A stretch of DNA of 64,000 bases from Lucinisca nassula (lineage: Eukaryota; Mollusca; Bivalvia; Lucinida; Lucinidae), in assembly GCA_963580285.1 (NCBI GenBank), contig OY757026.1, forward strand, positions 47,299,431 through 47,363,430, written 5' to 3'. Below, piece after piece: positions 33,300 to 44,774 of this stretch (the stretch's first letter is position 1; each line of letters opens with the position of its first letter). Position numbers and translations under genes: made by a program. The notes under the pieces were generated by a model. It worked only from the letters and a program-made list of their open reading frames with translations. It searched no databases and had not been told where the DNA came from.

Positions 33300-33812
33300 T
33301 ATGTGATGTTTTGTTCGGCCTGGTTGGATACCGGAAATTTAGCTGTCATAAAAGAAAAAACATTTTGCATTTAGGACAGTTAATCGCAGCACTTTTTTGT
33401 TCGCGCCACACTAAGTTTTTTTTTTAATCGTTATCGACAACTCCTGGAGAAAGCGATAACTTCTGTTTTGGTTTGAAAGTGCTCTACACATGCACAAAAT
33501 CAAAGCAGAATACTAAAAGAAACACTCGTTTTTCACAGCCTGACAGCAGCATCATTCAATTTACCCCACCCACTATTTTTTACATACACAAAAGCATGGC
33601 TCCTCTCTTTTACAGATCCTGTAAATTTACTCCCAAATCACTGTACTTGACATCTGCAGAAATGTCTTGTACACAGGCATTGAAATAAACAGAAAAGAAT
33701 ACCAGAACCAGTAAGTCCGTGTAATGAACGCCCCTTTAAACCTCACTTTATATAGATAAAACTGGGGTTTACAGGGGTATACATTATTTTTCTAATTTCT
33801 GCTTCAAGACGT

Positions 33813-36540
33813 CATTAACCGAAGCCCCCCCTCTATTTTTATCGGATCTTCTTTAAACTAACACGTGAGTTTTTAGTTCACCTGGACCAAAGGCTCCAGG
33901 GGAGCTTATAGGATGGTAGCCCATACCTCTTCCGTCGTCCGTCCGTCGTACGTCAACACTCTTGACCAGTTATATCTCTGCAGCCTGCAAGCTGATCTCA
34001 ATCATTTCTTATCTGTACCATGCCGCCGAGGTTGGCTTTTTATCGAAATTAAATGAAAACTACTTGATTGGTTGCTATGGCAACCACTGTGTCCCAGAGA
34101 CTTAGATTTGGGAAAATGCTTGTTCATGTGTTATCACCCTAGTGCCTTCTGTTTTGGCCCTATCTGTTTGGATACTTATATGTAAGTAAGATCGGAAAAA
34201 GCTGAGTTCGAAAACGGGCAATGTCGGCCCATTAACTGTAGCGTTACGTCCCCTTGATTGTTGAAAAAAGGCTTGTCATCACCGTAGCCCATTCAGATTT
34301 GATCGTTTTTTTTTCTGAAACTAACATGCAAGTAAGTGAGGTATAAACGCTGGGATCCGTTCGAAAACTGGTGACGTCGGCCTGTCTGCGATAGTGTTAC
34401 GGTCCCTTCTTTGCTGAAAAGGCCCATTTTGGCTTTCTTATTAGTTGTAATCACCGTAGCCCCTTCAGTTTTTATCTCATCAACTTGAAACTTACATATA
34501 TTAAGTAAGTCAAGGATAAAAGCTCGGATGAGTTCGAAAACTGGCAAGGTCGGCCTATCTATCGTAGGGTTACCTCCCCTTGACTGCTGAAAATGTCTAT
34601 TTTTGACCTTGTCATCACCGTAGCCCCATCGGATAGTTTTTAAACTTACATGTAAGTAAGTAAGGGATAAAACCTCGGCTGAGTTAAATCATTGGTGAGG
34701 TCGGTCTCATTAGATAGAGTTACGCCCCTCCCCCCTTGATTACATAAAATGCCTGTTTTTGACCTTGTCATCACCGTAGTTCCTTTAGTTTTTATCGGAT
34801 CTTCTTGAAACTTACATGTAAGGAAGTCAGTGATAAAAGCTTGGATGAGTTCGAAAACTGGTGAGGTTAGCCTGTCTGTCATAGAGTTACGTCCCCTAGA
34901 TTGCTGAAAATGCCTAGTTTTGACCTTGTCATTAACCGAAGCCCCTCTATTTTATCGGATCTTCTTTAAACTAACACGTAACTTGAGTTAGTCAGATTAA
35001 AAACTTATGAGGTCAGCCTGTCTGTCATAGAGTAACTTCCCCTTGATTGCAGAAAATGCCTGTTTTTGACATTGTCATAACTGTACCCCCTTCAGTTTTT
35101 ATCAAATCTTCATGAAACTTATATATGAGTAAGTCAGGGATAAAGGCTAGGATGAGTTTGAAGTCTGTAGAGGTCAGCCTATATGCCCCTTTGATTGCTG
35201 AAAATGCCTATCATTTACCTTGTCGTCATCGTAGCCCCTTCAGGTTTTATCGGATCTACTTGAAACTCACGTGTCAATAAGTCAGGGATTAACCCTTTCC
35301 CACTCAGATACGTCTTTTTTACGTGTCTGAAACACACCCACCACCTTTTCTGAGCCACAGAACCACCTAAAATCTGCATTCCTCTACCCTGGATAGCTAT
35401 GTTTGGGTTGGGATAAGTTGTCCTAAAAATATACCTATGAGGATTTGAACGGGGTGGGGGTGGTCCGCTCATGTCCGAAAAATTGGGGGTTATGGCCCAG
35501 CCTGCCGCTGAAATGAAATCTGGGCCCGGATATCTGGGGTCAAAATGCCTCGAAATTTGCGCCGGCAAAACATGCAACATGCTGCAGACAGTGAAAATCA
35601 CCACTGCCCTTAATTGTTGCCTTGATAAAAGTGTGAAAATTAAGATTCGCTTAAAAATACATGTGAAATCCCACTTTTTGACAATTTTGAGACCCCACTC
35701 GTTACCATGGCAAAAATGATTTAGCCTAAAAAGATTCCTTTTTAAAGGCTACTGCCTAGTGAATACGAGTAATAATGCTGAGTTTGATGTGAAATGGACC
35801 ATTCATTATGAAATAATGGCTACACGAAGTTGCTGTCCTAGGCAACACTGTGAAACTCAGCAAAATTCACAAAGTCCCCATGTGGGCATGGGTTAAAGTT
35901 TGGACGAGTTCGAAAACGGCCGGCCTATTTTTCATAGAGTTACGTCCCCCCATGATTGCTAAAAATGCCGATTTCGACCTGGTCATCAGCGTTACCAGTT
36001 CAGTTTTTATCGGAACTCCTTGAAACTTACCTATAAGTTACTAAGGGACAAAACCTCGGATGAGTTGGTTAACCGGTGAGTTTGGCCTATCTATCATGGA
36101 GTTATGCCCCACTTTTTGCTGCAAATGCCCATTCAAGTTCCTTTGATTGTTGGAAAATTTTGACATTGTCATCACAAGTCCCTACGTTTTGAACGGATAT
36201 TCCTGAAACTAACAAATAAGTAAGTAAGAGATAAAAGCTTAAATGAGCTTGCAAACTAACATTGTTGGCACATTACCGATTAAGTCCCCACCCCCTTCTT
36301 TGCTGAAAGTGCCTATTTTGTACCTTGTCATTTAAATAAGTCCTTTAGATTTGATCATTACCATAAGTCCTTTAGATTTGATCGAATCTTCCTGAAACTA
36401 GCATATAAGTAGGTTGGGAATGAAAGTTCGGATGTGATCGAAAACTGGTTATGTCTGCTTATCTCTCATTGAGTTACGCCCGCTTGAATGCTGAAAATGC
36501 CTGTTTTTGACCTTGTCATCAGCATAAAATATGTTCTAGA
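33813..36540 (-). mobile_element. Pearl-like tandem-core element interrupted by a 600-bp insertion
   Basis: Terminal hairpin AGTTCACCTGGACCAAAGGC, TCCGTCGTCCGTCCGTCGTA, then about 13 units of roughly 165 bp with CTTGTCATCACCGTAGCCCC, TCTTCTTGAAACTTACATGT and GATAAAAGCTCGGATGAGTT. A stray unit fragment (33813-33868) lies left of the terminal hairpin and is fused to a half MITE. The far terminus is unclear. Confidence 0.75.
35293..35892 (+). mobile_element. 600-bp piggyBac-type MITE with TTAA target duplication
   Basis: TTAA at 35289-35292 and 35893-35896. The ends CCCTTTCCCAC and GTGGGCATGGG are inverted repeats with mismatches. Removing the element and one TTAA restores the tandem-repeat unit (GTCAGGGAT(T)AAAGTTTGGACGA). 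The TTAA target and CCC-type ends are typical of piggyBac-related elements. No transposase-like frame. Confidence 0.85.
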
Positions 36541-36884
36541 AGGGTTATCCTTTGGAAGCAAGGAATACACAACAGAACTGGAAAATATGGAGTGTACATG
36601 TACATATATATATATAGTCGAAAAATAAGAAGAAATAGGATCCACTTATATTATTTTATTGTAGGTTTATATGCACCCCATCACCAGTCCATGCCGTCGA
36701 GGATTACGAGTACATGTACATGTAGTTAGTTCTCAGGTACAAATATCGTACAACACAAAGATGATGAACTGATCGCGTAGATGCGCAATCTCATCTGCAG
36801 CTTTATTGTTTGCAAATGGCGAAAACGGGTTTTCTTGTCCTTTCGGATCATTGATTCCATTGTGGAATTTTAAAAATATTTGAG

Positions 36885-37146
36885 GGTACAACTGGTGTCT
36901 GGGAATGTGTGGCGAGGCGCTTATAATGAGTACCCACAACATACGTGAACAAGTCCGTGAAATAGAGACACCACCCTTAACCCAACTTTATACAGAGAAA
37001 AATGGGGTTTACGGGGCGGTTCTAATGATCACTCAAAACCTATGTTTGGAGTATAAATAAGAACAATATCACATTTTCATCAGAAAAAAGTGCCTTTTTG
37101 AGGTATTAAAAATGCACTATATCACATGGATGTAATATCGAAATGG
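36885..37146 (+). mobile_element. Rearranged palindromic MITE pieces
   Basis: Half-arms only: GGCGCTTATAATGAGTACCC (36916-) and GGCGGTTCTAATGATCACTC (37015-), with flanks AAGTCCGTGAAATAGAGACA and GTAATATCGAAATG. Confidence 0.6.
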
Positions 37147-37354
37147 GTTAGAAAGAAAAGAGAATAATATGTGGATACCCCTCTTATATGGGCCTGTGGT
37201 TATTGTCAAAGGCTAGGGAAAAGAATTGAGAGGATACATGTATATCCGTATATACCCCACTTTTCTTACCCAATGTGCATGCAGGGATTTGTTTTATTTA
37301 GTTTGTCGTCTTCAGAAATAGATCCGTTCTAGAAGTGGATTGTTGCGCAATTAA

Positions 37355-37567
37355 GGGGACTGAGTGCACCTTCAGAGGAGGCAACTCCTTCAAAAGTATA
37401 TTTGTCTCCCATGTCAAAAGGGGTCAACTCTCAAAGGAAGCAAATTCTTACCTTTAAGAGTAGACTCTTTTGCCGTAGGACAGGGATTATAGAAAAGCGA
37501 ACAGAAGTCCGAAAGTAGTCTACCTTTGAAAAATGACGTAAACATCTGCCAGGTGATCCCATTCCAC
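37355..37567 (-). mobile_element. MITE flanked by TTAA, relative of 31214-31442
   Basis: TTAA at 37351-37354 and 37568-37571. The interior AGTATATTTGTCTCCCATGT, GGGGTCAACTC and AAATTCTTACCTTTAAGAGT matches the complement of 31214-31442. Confidence 0.7.
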
Positions 37568-37571
37568 TTAA

Positions 37572-37660
37572 TCACACTGGGGGGCTTAAATCGATTTTAC
37601 GTGGCCACAATCCTTGCCCTTACTTCCGTCGCGATTTAGACAAATAATTTGTTTAGTCCG
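37572..37660 (+). repeat. Fragment of the 59.8-63.4 kb repeat family
   Basis: GGGGGGCTTAAATCGATTTT, GTGGCCACAATCCTTGCCCT and ATAATTTGTTTAGTCCGCAT recur at 61845-61930 and 62951-63036. Confidence 0.75.
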
Positions 37661-37756
37661 CATGAAAGTCCGCATGGAGTCATTTTTGCGATTTTATGCA
37701 AAAATGAGTTATTTACAATACACACATTTACAGTGTACATTTACCTCATTCTTCGG

Positions 37757-38382
37757 CCGAGCCTGCGCCCATCGGGGCTTGGAGTAATAGAATGGGCTGC
37801 ATGGTGCTTCCACGCAGAGCTGAAACTGGCTGGAAAACTTATCCAGGCAAAGTGATGCGAGACAGAAACACTCAAGCCGAGCCTTTGGTCTAGATCATTC
37901 CCTCAGGTACGAATCTCCATAAAGGTCACCACTACAAGGTACTCTGGCCTGCTCCCGCCCGAAATAGATGGGCTCCACGCAGAGCTGAAACCGACCGCAC
38001 ACGAGTACTGGTAAACCGCTTAGATGATCTAAGCCTGCCCAAGTAAAACGGTGCGTGTTGGACAGCCCGAGCTTATAAACCCTATTGATTTCATTGGGCG
38101 ACAGGGCATGAGATGTCATTTCCTCTCAACGTCGGGTAAAAGTCCTACAAAATGGGCGCAGCGTCTCCAAAATAGCCTATAGAGTGTTGACTGGGACGTT
38201 AAAACTCAAATCAAACAAAATTGTTATTCAGAGACAACCAGGCTTGACATTTCATTGGGTGACAGGGCTTGAAATGTCATTTCATCTCAATGTCGAGAAA
38301 AAGTGCCACAAAATTGGAAGCAACGTCTCCAAAATGACCTATACAGTGTTAACGGGGCCGTTAAACCTCAAATCAAACAAAA
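37757..38382 (+). mobile_element. Cluster of three SINE-B pieces
   Basis: A head fragment (37757-37850), a nearly full copy (37940-38218) and a tail half (38245-38382), all plus-strand. The first two are separated by CAGAAACACTCAAGCCGAGC, which recurs at 38412 after the third, so the block has been partly duplicated. Confidence 0.75.
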
Positions 38383-38517
38383 TTACGAGAAATGAGCAGT
38401 TACATGTATCACAGAAACACTCAAGCCGAGACTTTGGGTTAGATGCATTCCTTCAGGTACGAAGCTCCATAAAGGCCTCCACTACAAGGTACTCTGGCGA
38501 GACTCATGACGATGACA

Positions 38518-38784
38518 CATCCGTGCCACCTAGTGCATCTTACATATCTCAAAAATGGTTACTTTTCTGATGAATATCCGTGATTTCTTTCTTATGCGTA
38601 CTCCAAACATAGGTTGTGGGTGCTCGTTAGAACCGCCTCATTGAGGCGGTTCTAACGAGTACCCACAACCTATGTTTTGGAGCAGAAATAAGAAAAAAAT
38701 AATGTATGTCACTGTGAACATCAGTTTTCTATTTATAAAGTTGGGTTTAGAGGGGTATTCATTTCACGGATTTGTTCACCTGAT
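38518..38784 (+). mobile_element. Palindromic MITE with near-perfect hairpin
   Basis: Hairpin 38580-38696: ACATAGGTTGTGGGTGCTCG + TTAGAACCGCCTC ATT GAGGCGGTTCTAA + CGAGTACCCACAACCTATGT. Right end TTCATTTCACGGATTTGTTC. Confidence 0.8.
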
Positions 38785-38830
38785 GGCTCATAAGAGCACA
38801 CGTACTTGAGCCTTTGTTAATCACGTATTT

Positions 38831-40406
38831 AACAAGAGGTCCATGAGCCACTATGCTCACCAGAGCTCAGGTGGGCACTGCCCATTGGCAGCCATTTTTA
38901 ACATGATATGATTTTTATATACCGATTACAAAATCTCCCATACGAACCCCCATTCCAAATTGATAACCCATGTGGACGTTGTATCTGATATATTTGGCAT
39001 TTTATGAAGTGGATGGCGTTGGGTATGGACCGAAAAGAGCTCTGGTTCGTATCACTGAATGTGCCATATCATAAGGAACAAGAATATATATGGTTTAGGG
39101 GTGAGTATCTGTAAGGTTCTTTGGCTATAAGGCCTTTTCGGCAGGGATGGATTGGGGCATCAAGAAAGCCCTAGATTGTTGTCTTTGAATGTGTCTTATA
39201 GTAAGGACCAAGAATATATATGGTTTAGGGGTTGGGAACTGAACGGTTTCTGAGCTATGAGGCCTTTTTATGAAATGGATGGGGAGAGGAACAGCCCCTG
39301 TGGTCCCCAGAAGTTGGTGTGACTGAATTTGTCCCATCATAAGGAACAAGAATATACATAGTTATGGTTATGGGTCGGGGATCTGAATGGCTTCTATGAT
39401 ATATCACATTTTATGAAGTGGATGTGCGGAGCATGATCCCAGTACGTTACTCCAGCACAAAGAGACCCCCAGGTTGATGTGACTGAATGTAAGGGACAAG
39501 AAAATATATGGTTTAGGAGTGGGGATCTTAATGGTTTCTGAGATATATGGCTTTTAATGAAGAGGGAGGGTGAAGCATGACCCGGGACATAACCCGGGGC
39601 ACCCGGGGGGGGGGGGGGCATATAATGATGTCACTGGATGCGTATTATCATAAGGACCATGAATATGTATGGTTTAGGGGTGGGGCTCTGAACAGTTTCT
39701 CAGATATTTGGCCTTTTGTGAAGTGGAGGGGTGGGACATGACCCCTGCGCACCCTGGGGGACCCCTAGGTTGGTATTACCGAATGTGTCGTATCATAAGG
39801 AAGAACATATATGGTTTAGGATTGGGGAACTGAACGGATTCTGAAATATTGGGCCTTTTAAGAAGTGGAGGGGGTGGGGCATGGCCCCAGCACACCCAGG
39901 GGTCTCCCGATGTTGGTGTAACTGAATGCGTCTTATCACAGGGGGGCAAGAATATAAATGGTTTGGGATGGGGATCTGAATTGTTTCTAAGATATATGGT
40001 CTTTTATGAAATGGAGGGGGTGGTGCATGGCATCGGCACTTTCTGAGGGACCCCAGGTTAGCATAAATGCATATGGCTGAAAGAATTTGACTCACGGAAC
40101 AGTTCTATAAAAATTGGGTCAAAATATCTGCAAAGGCTTGGCAGTAAATGCCATTTTTTGTTTTCCCCATTTTAAGTCTATGGAAATTCTAAGTTGCCAA
40201 TACAACCAAACAAACAAGCCGATTTTCATTAAAAAATTCAATACCCCAGCCCAAGGATGCTACAGATGAAATAAGGACTGAATCGCACCTTTGGCTTCAG
40301 AGGAGATGTCGTTTGAAAGTGTTGACGTCAGACGACGACGACGACAATGATGGCGGACAACTGCCTATCCTATAAGCTCCGATGGAGCTTTCTGATCTGG
40401 TGAGCT
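38831..40406 (+). mobile_element. Pearl-like tandem-core element (about 8 units)
   Basis: Left end AACAAGAGGTCCATGAGCCA. Units of 150-165 bp hold TATGGTTTAGGGGTGGGGAT, TGAACGGTTTCTGAGATAT and TTTTATGAAGTGGATGGGG. The right part has ACGTCAGACGACGACGACGA and ends ATCTGGTGAGCTAAAAC. A G-run is at 39607-39618. Confidence 0.8.
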
Positions 40407-40919
40407 AAAACACAAAACCTGTTGAGGCAAATATGGTTATTTTTTTCATGAAGTCTCAGCCTCATAGTGCAGATGGTTTCTGTGGAGATGATTTTTGAAG
40501 TATTCTTTTTCTATTTTTGGCATTTTGGTTTCCATGGCAACCAATAAAAATGAGCAATGTACCTAAAATCATAGGGCAGATAGTAGATGGCTTAAGGAAC
40601 ATTTCTATGCAAGTTTTATCAAGTTGATGCCATTTTTCGATTTTCCCCATTTTTGTCTATGGAAACTCTAAATTGCCATAGGAACCAAACTAATGAGCCG
40701 ATTTTCATTAAAAACACAAATTTTCACCAACCCCCAGCCCAATTATATTACAGATGAAATTTGGGCTCGATCGACCCAGTGGCTTCGGAGAAGTCGTTTG
40801 AATGTGCTGACGTCACATGACAGACGACGTCGGACGACGACGACAACGACAACGACGACGGACAACTGCCTATTCTATAAGCTCCCCCAGAGCCCGGGGC
40901 CTTCGGCTCTGGTGAGCCA
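40407..40919 (+). mobile_element. Second copy of the same element's 3' part
   Basis: Repeats the end of the previous element (AAATTGCCATAGGAACCAAA, GACGTCACATGACAGACGAC, CAACTGCCTATTCTATAAGC) and closes with the hairpin AGAGCCCGGGGCCTTCGGCT before CTGGTGAGCC. Confidence 0.75.
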
Positions 40920-41782
40920 ATAAAAAACCTTTTCTTATGCACTGTCAACTTTAATGATTTTCCTGGCCTGAAAAAATAACATTAGAAACATTCGCTGTTT
41001 TTGGTATTTTATTCTCTTTTTCTATAAAGTATCTGCATAATATATAATCATACACATATACACACAAGTATATATATTTTATATGACTAACAGAACACAA
41101 AGTAAGTTAAAATCCCAAAACTAGTTGGCCTGTTCCCAACTAAACAAGCAATAAAAATAGCGCAGTTAAAAAAGAGCACGCGTAATCCTGGTGGACACAG
41201 ATCAGCTTTAGCATCCTAACAATCCCAACGCGCAGACTGATCAATGTCATTGTGCTTGCACGTGCAATAATTTATATTCCTCCGTATATAAAACAACAGG
41301 TCCATATAACTACGAGACCGGAGCTGCAAATTATATGATAAATACTTTATTAAATTTGTATAAAAAACCCTCTGAACACATACACATGTAGGCAACACCA
41401 TACCAACGTCGAAGCAATGTCATGACGTTGCAGCGACGTTGATACGACGTTACCTACACATTGCGTGACCACTGGGAATGCATAAAAAACAAGCCGCTGT
41501 TGGGTGCAAGAAAAAGTTGTGTAATTGTGGCACTCAATTTGATTATTTAAATTTTCAAGAAACTTATGTATTTTGAAAAAAGAAAAGAAAAATAAAATAC
41601 ACAAAAAAGTAAGGAGAACAAGCTGTCCGATAGCGGCTTTTCTTTTACCCTGCATATCAGTGTGCAGTTTGAAATAAAATCTTTAAAGATCGTAGATTAC
41701 TCGGGAAGAATGAATAAAATGGTTATGATACAAATATGTGAATGTAGCACTCAAGTGCTACAAAATCAGGAACAATTAATAT
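40920..41782. other. Intergenic, AT-rich, small repeat traces
   Basis: No supported gene. ACCAACGTCGAAGCAATGTC with AACGTTGATACGACGTTACC (41400-41470) resembles ACGTCGGTGCACCGACGTTG near 28095 and is probably the end of another DNA element. Confidence 0.4.
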
Positions 41783-42018
41783 GAGCCAGCGCATGACAAA
41801 ACCTACAATAAGACGTACGCCCATCGAAGACTCAGATCAGCCTGCGCATCCATATAGTTTGACCAGAGACTTCTCTTGCTGCATGAAGGAGCAATGGGCC
41901 CTTAACTATCCTTAGAGCGCACAACGAAGACTCTGATCAGACTGCGCGTATGCGCAGGCTGATCTGAGTCTTCGCTGGGCGCACATGTCTTATTGTAGGT
42001 TTAGTCGTGCGCTGGCTC
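41783..42018 (+). mobile_element. 236-bp MITE with GAGCCAGCGCATGACAAAAC ends
   Basis: The left end GAGCCAGCGCATGACAAAAC continues CTACAATAAGAC; the right end GTCTTATTGTAGGTTTAGTC continues GTGCGCTGGCTC. These are inverted repeats of about 32 bp with few mismatches. The interior palindrome CAGACTGCGCGTATGCGCAG is shared with 30958-31175. Confidence 0.85.
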
Positions 42019-42110
42019 ATATACAAATACATTTTAGATAAACAAAAATTCAAATAAAACATGGAGCATCCAAACAAAAAGCTCTGTAAAAGAAATAATT
42101 CTGTCCTTGG

Positions 42111-42113
42111 ACG

Positions 42114-42160
<47 letters not shown>

Positions 42161-42172
42161 GCGCATACACAC
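42111..42172 (+). repeat. (AC)n microsatellite
   Basis: About 20 AC repeats flanked by CGCACGCAC and GCGCGC. Confidence 0.95.
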
Positions 42173-42984
42173 ACGTGCGCACTGCTATAATGTTCGAATT
42201 GCATCATTAGAAAGAAAAATCTCTTTTAGACAATTTTAGACCATGTTTATTTACTTACATAAGTTTAAATAGTAAATGTTTTTGTAACAAATATTAACGT
42301 TATAACTTACATATATGTACAGCGAACCTACTAACATACCGATCGGCAAAATAATTCGTATTCCTTAAAGCACCATTCTCCACCAGCAGATGGTATGTTC
42401 AAGGTAAGTAAAACTTGACAGTACACGTGAATCGTCTTTTGAGACAATAATGATTGGCATTACATGGCGCACAGACGATTCACGTGTACAAGAGATCAGA
42501 CACAGAATTTGTATATTTGATGGAACACAATATGTTTGTATGGAGAAATAAGGAAAGCTATCCTTCAATTATCACAAAATATCCACCTTATCTGTTGCTA
42601 TGCTGGCAGCTTTCAAACCCACGACATCCTGATCACAAGTCAGACTCGTATCAAACGGAGTTACCGAGACCGGCCGTATTGCCAGTAACTACGGTATTAT
42701 GAATCTGATTTTTTCTAAGCATGCACATTGTCCTGCTCATAGATATCAAACTTGGCGTTTTGATATTCATGAAGGGGACAAATAATATTACCTGCTGATT
42801 TGAACACATAGAAAAACACTATTAGGTAGGTATTTTATATTAATGAGCAATAATGAGGACCCACGTTATAACGACATTCGTTATAACGGCAAAACTCGTT
42901 ATAACGACAGTTTCAATGGACTAAATTCTTGGCTCAATGTTTAGCCTCGATTCCGAGTGGCTTGGGCTTCTCTTGGATTGGAAA

Positions 42985-43497
42985 TACAGCCTAACCTGTC
43001 TACAAAGACCACTCAAGGGAAAGAAGAAATATGGTCTTTGTCCACAGGTGGTCTTTATTCAGACGGTCAGTTTTGCATCAACTGCTCCTCTACCACTTCA
43101 GAAGACAAGGATAATTTCACAGCATTTATGCAGATATGTATTGGATAATCCCAGTTACACCTGAATGAATCACTGATTAAATCTCCTAAAGGTAACATTA
43201 TGTCAGGTTTTAAAAATAAATCACTAAAAAAATAATTTTGCTCATTAAAGGATATCCACAAACAATTAATTGCCCAATTAAAACTTTGGTCAGTGCTATT
43301 CAAAGCACAAAGTGGTCTTTGTTTAGGGTAAAAATATGCATTTGAGAAGGATTTTGACTGTCCTCTGGTCCTAGTGCACAGGTGGTCTCTGTTGACAGAT
43401 GCATAATATAGTCTAATTGGATGGGAGGAATTGGAAGTGGTCTTTGTAGACAGGTTGTCTTTGTTCACTAGTGGTCTTTAAGAGAGGTTTGACTGTA
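42985..43497 (+). mobile_element. 513-bp TIR element with TACAGCCTAACCTGTCTACA ends
   Basis: The left end TACAGCCTAACCTGTCTACA pairs with the right end CTTTAAGAGAGGTTTGACTG (then TA). Further AGTGGTCTTTGTAGACAGG repeats lie near the right end. The open frame on the minus strand (43067-43468) is spread over this repeat and is not taken as a gene. Confidence 0.75.
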
Positions 43498-43540
43498 CCC
43501 AAATCGAATCCATAGTCATGAAAGATTCTTGTAATTTAAT

Positions 43541-43630
43541 ACTCCCAGAAACAAATGTTATAGATATTTGTTAGAATCGCCTCATAGAGGCGATTCTAAC
43601 AAATGTCCATAATATTTGTTTCTTGGAGGC
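43541..43630 (+). repeat. Palindrome with AAACAAATGTTATAGATATT arms
   Basis: Core TTAGAATCGCCTCATAGAGG (then CGATTCTAA), the shared centre with outer arms not seen in other copies. Confidence 0.85.
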
Positions 43631-44094
43631 ATTATGTGCAAAAGACCTTTTATAAGCTATCATACTCCTGACTGTGATTCGTTATAATGAAAAAAATCAT
43701 TATAACGGCACAATAATAGGGAACAAATACTGTCGTTATAACGCGGGTGCTCTGTACTAAATGCATTTATACATGTATTTAGTCTGAGTTCTCAAACCTC
43801 AGTGAACGTCTATGCATGCCCGATCACCGACCAAAGTTCTGCCTACGAGTCCGATCCTATGCTTTTATTCAAAATTGATGAATGTTTTACAGATTGTGTC
43901 ACAAATCTATATTCTTTCCTTTTTCTGACAAATGTTTGAAAACAGAAGCGAAGCGAGACTTTTGCGAGAATTAAATAAATACACAGACATTTGCTTGGAA
44001 AGGAGGCACCCATCATATTTCATTACAAAAATTTCGTCAGCAAGTCATGCAAATAACCACTTTGTAAACCCAACTTACAAAGAGAAAAGTAAGG

Positions 44095-44300
44095 TTCATA
44101 AGGCTTTTCTTAATACTTGCACAAAACCATAGATTGTGGGTACTTGTCACAAGGTAAAACCGTTTCGATGAGACGTTTCGAACGAGTACCCACAACATAT
44201 GTTTTGAAGCAGAAATAAGAAAATTTAGCACAAATATTCACCACAAAAAATCACAGTTTTATAGGAATGCACTACGTCAAACAGGTGATATCTTTCACTT
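44095..44300 (+). mobile_element. Palindromic MITE, diverged
   Basis: ACCATAGATTGTGGGTACTT pairs with AGTACCCACAACATATGTTT around AAACCGTTTCGATGAGACGT. It lies just downstream of the minus-strand gene's last exon. Confidence 0.7.
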
Positions 44301-44627
44301 CTTCATATATGCTCTTCGATAAAATAAAACTCTAACATTCATGTATAGATTCCGTTGCAGTGCAACAAATCTCTAATACTCATCAATCAGCAGGTATCAA
44401 ATGCTACAGCATTTCCGTGCTGACATGTGTACTGTTATTTATCTGTCATATCATATGATCATATGATTCTTTATAAAATTATATGCCCTGTTATGTAGCC
44501 ACCCGATCCACTTTTCTGAACCGATTTAATCCTATTCGAGACTGGGGTTCTACAAGTTAACACACCACGGTGGACTTTGAGAGACTACGCTTGCAAAAGT
44601 AAATCAGTGATTTAGCAGCGTAGGATT

Positions 44628-44633
44628 TTTATT
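44628..44633 (-). terminator. Possible poly(A) signal of the minus-strand gene
   Basis: AATAAA on the minus strand about 22 nt after the stop codon. A 3'UTR this short would be unusual, so other signals further down are possible. Confidence 0.3.
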
Positions 44634-44654
44634 TATACCAGATAGGCCGATGTA

Positions 44655-44754
44655 TCATTCATTTTCGTTTTCTTCTGCAATAAAAAAGGCCGCTTCCTTC
44701 CCTCCTTCAATGCTTCCGTTTCTCTTATCTCCGGTATGCCTTTTCTTGGGTCCC
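44655..44754 (-). CDS. Minus-strand gene, terminal exon
   Basis: Minus-strand acceptor TTTTTTTATTACAG before 44754, stop TGA at 44657-44655. Joined to the exon at 51514-51567 (which ends with two bases of a codon) it reads GGPKKRHTGDKRNGSIEGGK, EAAFFIAEENENE, stop: a charged, acidic C-terminus. The other open frame of this stretch would need a different incoming phase. A 347-bp TIR element lies only 20 bp upstream of the acceptor and supplies no splice signal. Function unknown. Confidence 0.55.
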
Positions 44755-44774
44755 CTGTAATAAAAAAATAAATA

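Larger units (their letters stand above)
23634..33711 (+). repeat. Segmental duplication, copy B (LU gene 2)
   Basis: Same order and orientation as 3065-10325, lengthened by later insertions. Shared ancient insertions (SINE-A and SINE-B fragments in intron 3 and the nested MITE in the 3' flank) show those elements predate the duplication. Confidence 0.85.
42855..43752 (+). mobile_element. Outer pogo-like element with nested insertions
   Basis: The left end GAGGACCCACGTTATAACGA and the right end TCGTTATAACGCGGGTGCTC are inverted repeats. Inside are the TIR element 42985-43497 and the hairpin 43541-43630. Confidence 0.75.

Noticed and set aside
43067..43468. Minus-strand open frame of 133 codons
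   Set aside because: Lies across a TIR element made of repeated GGTCTTTGT-type words; no protein family features.
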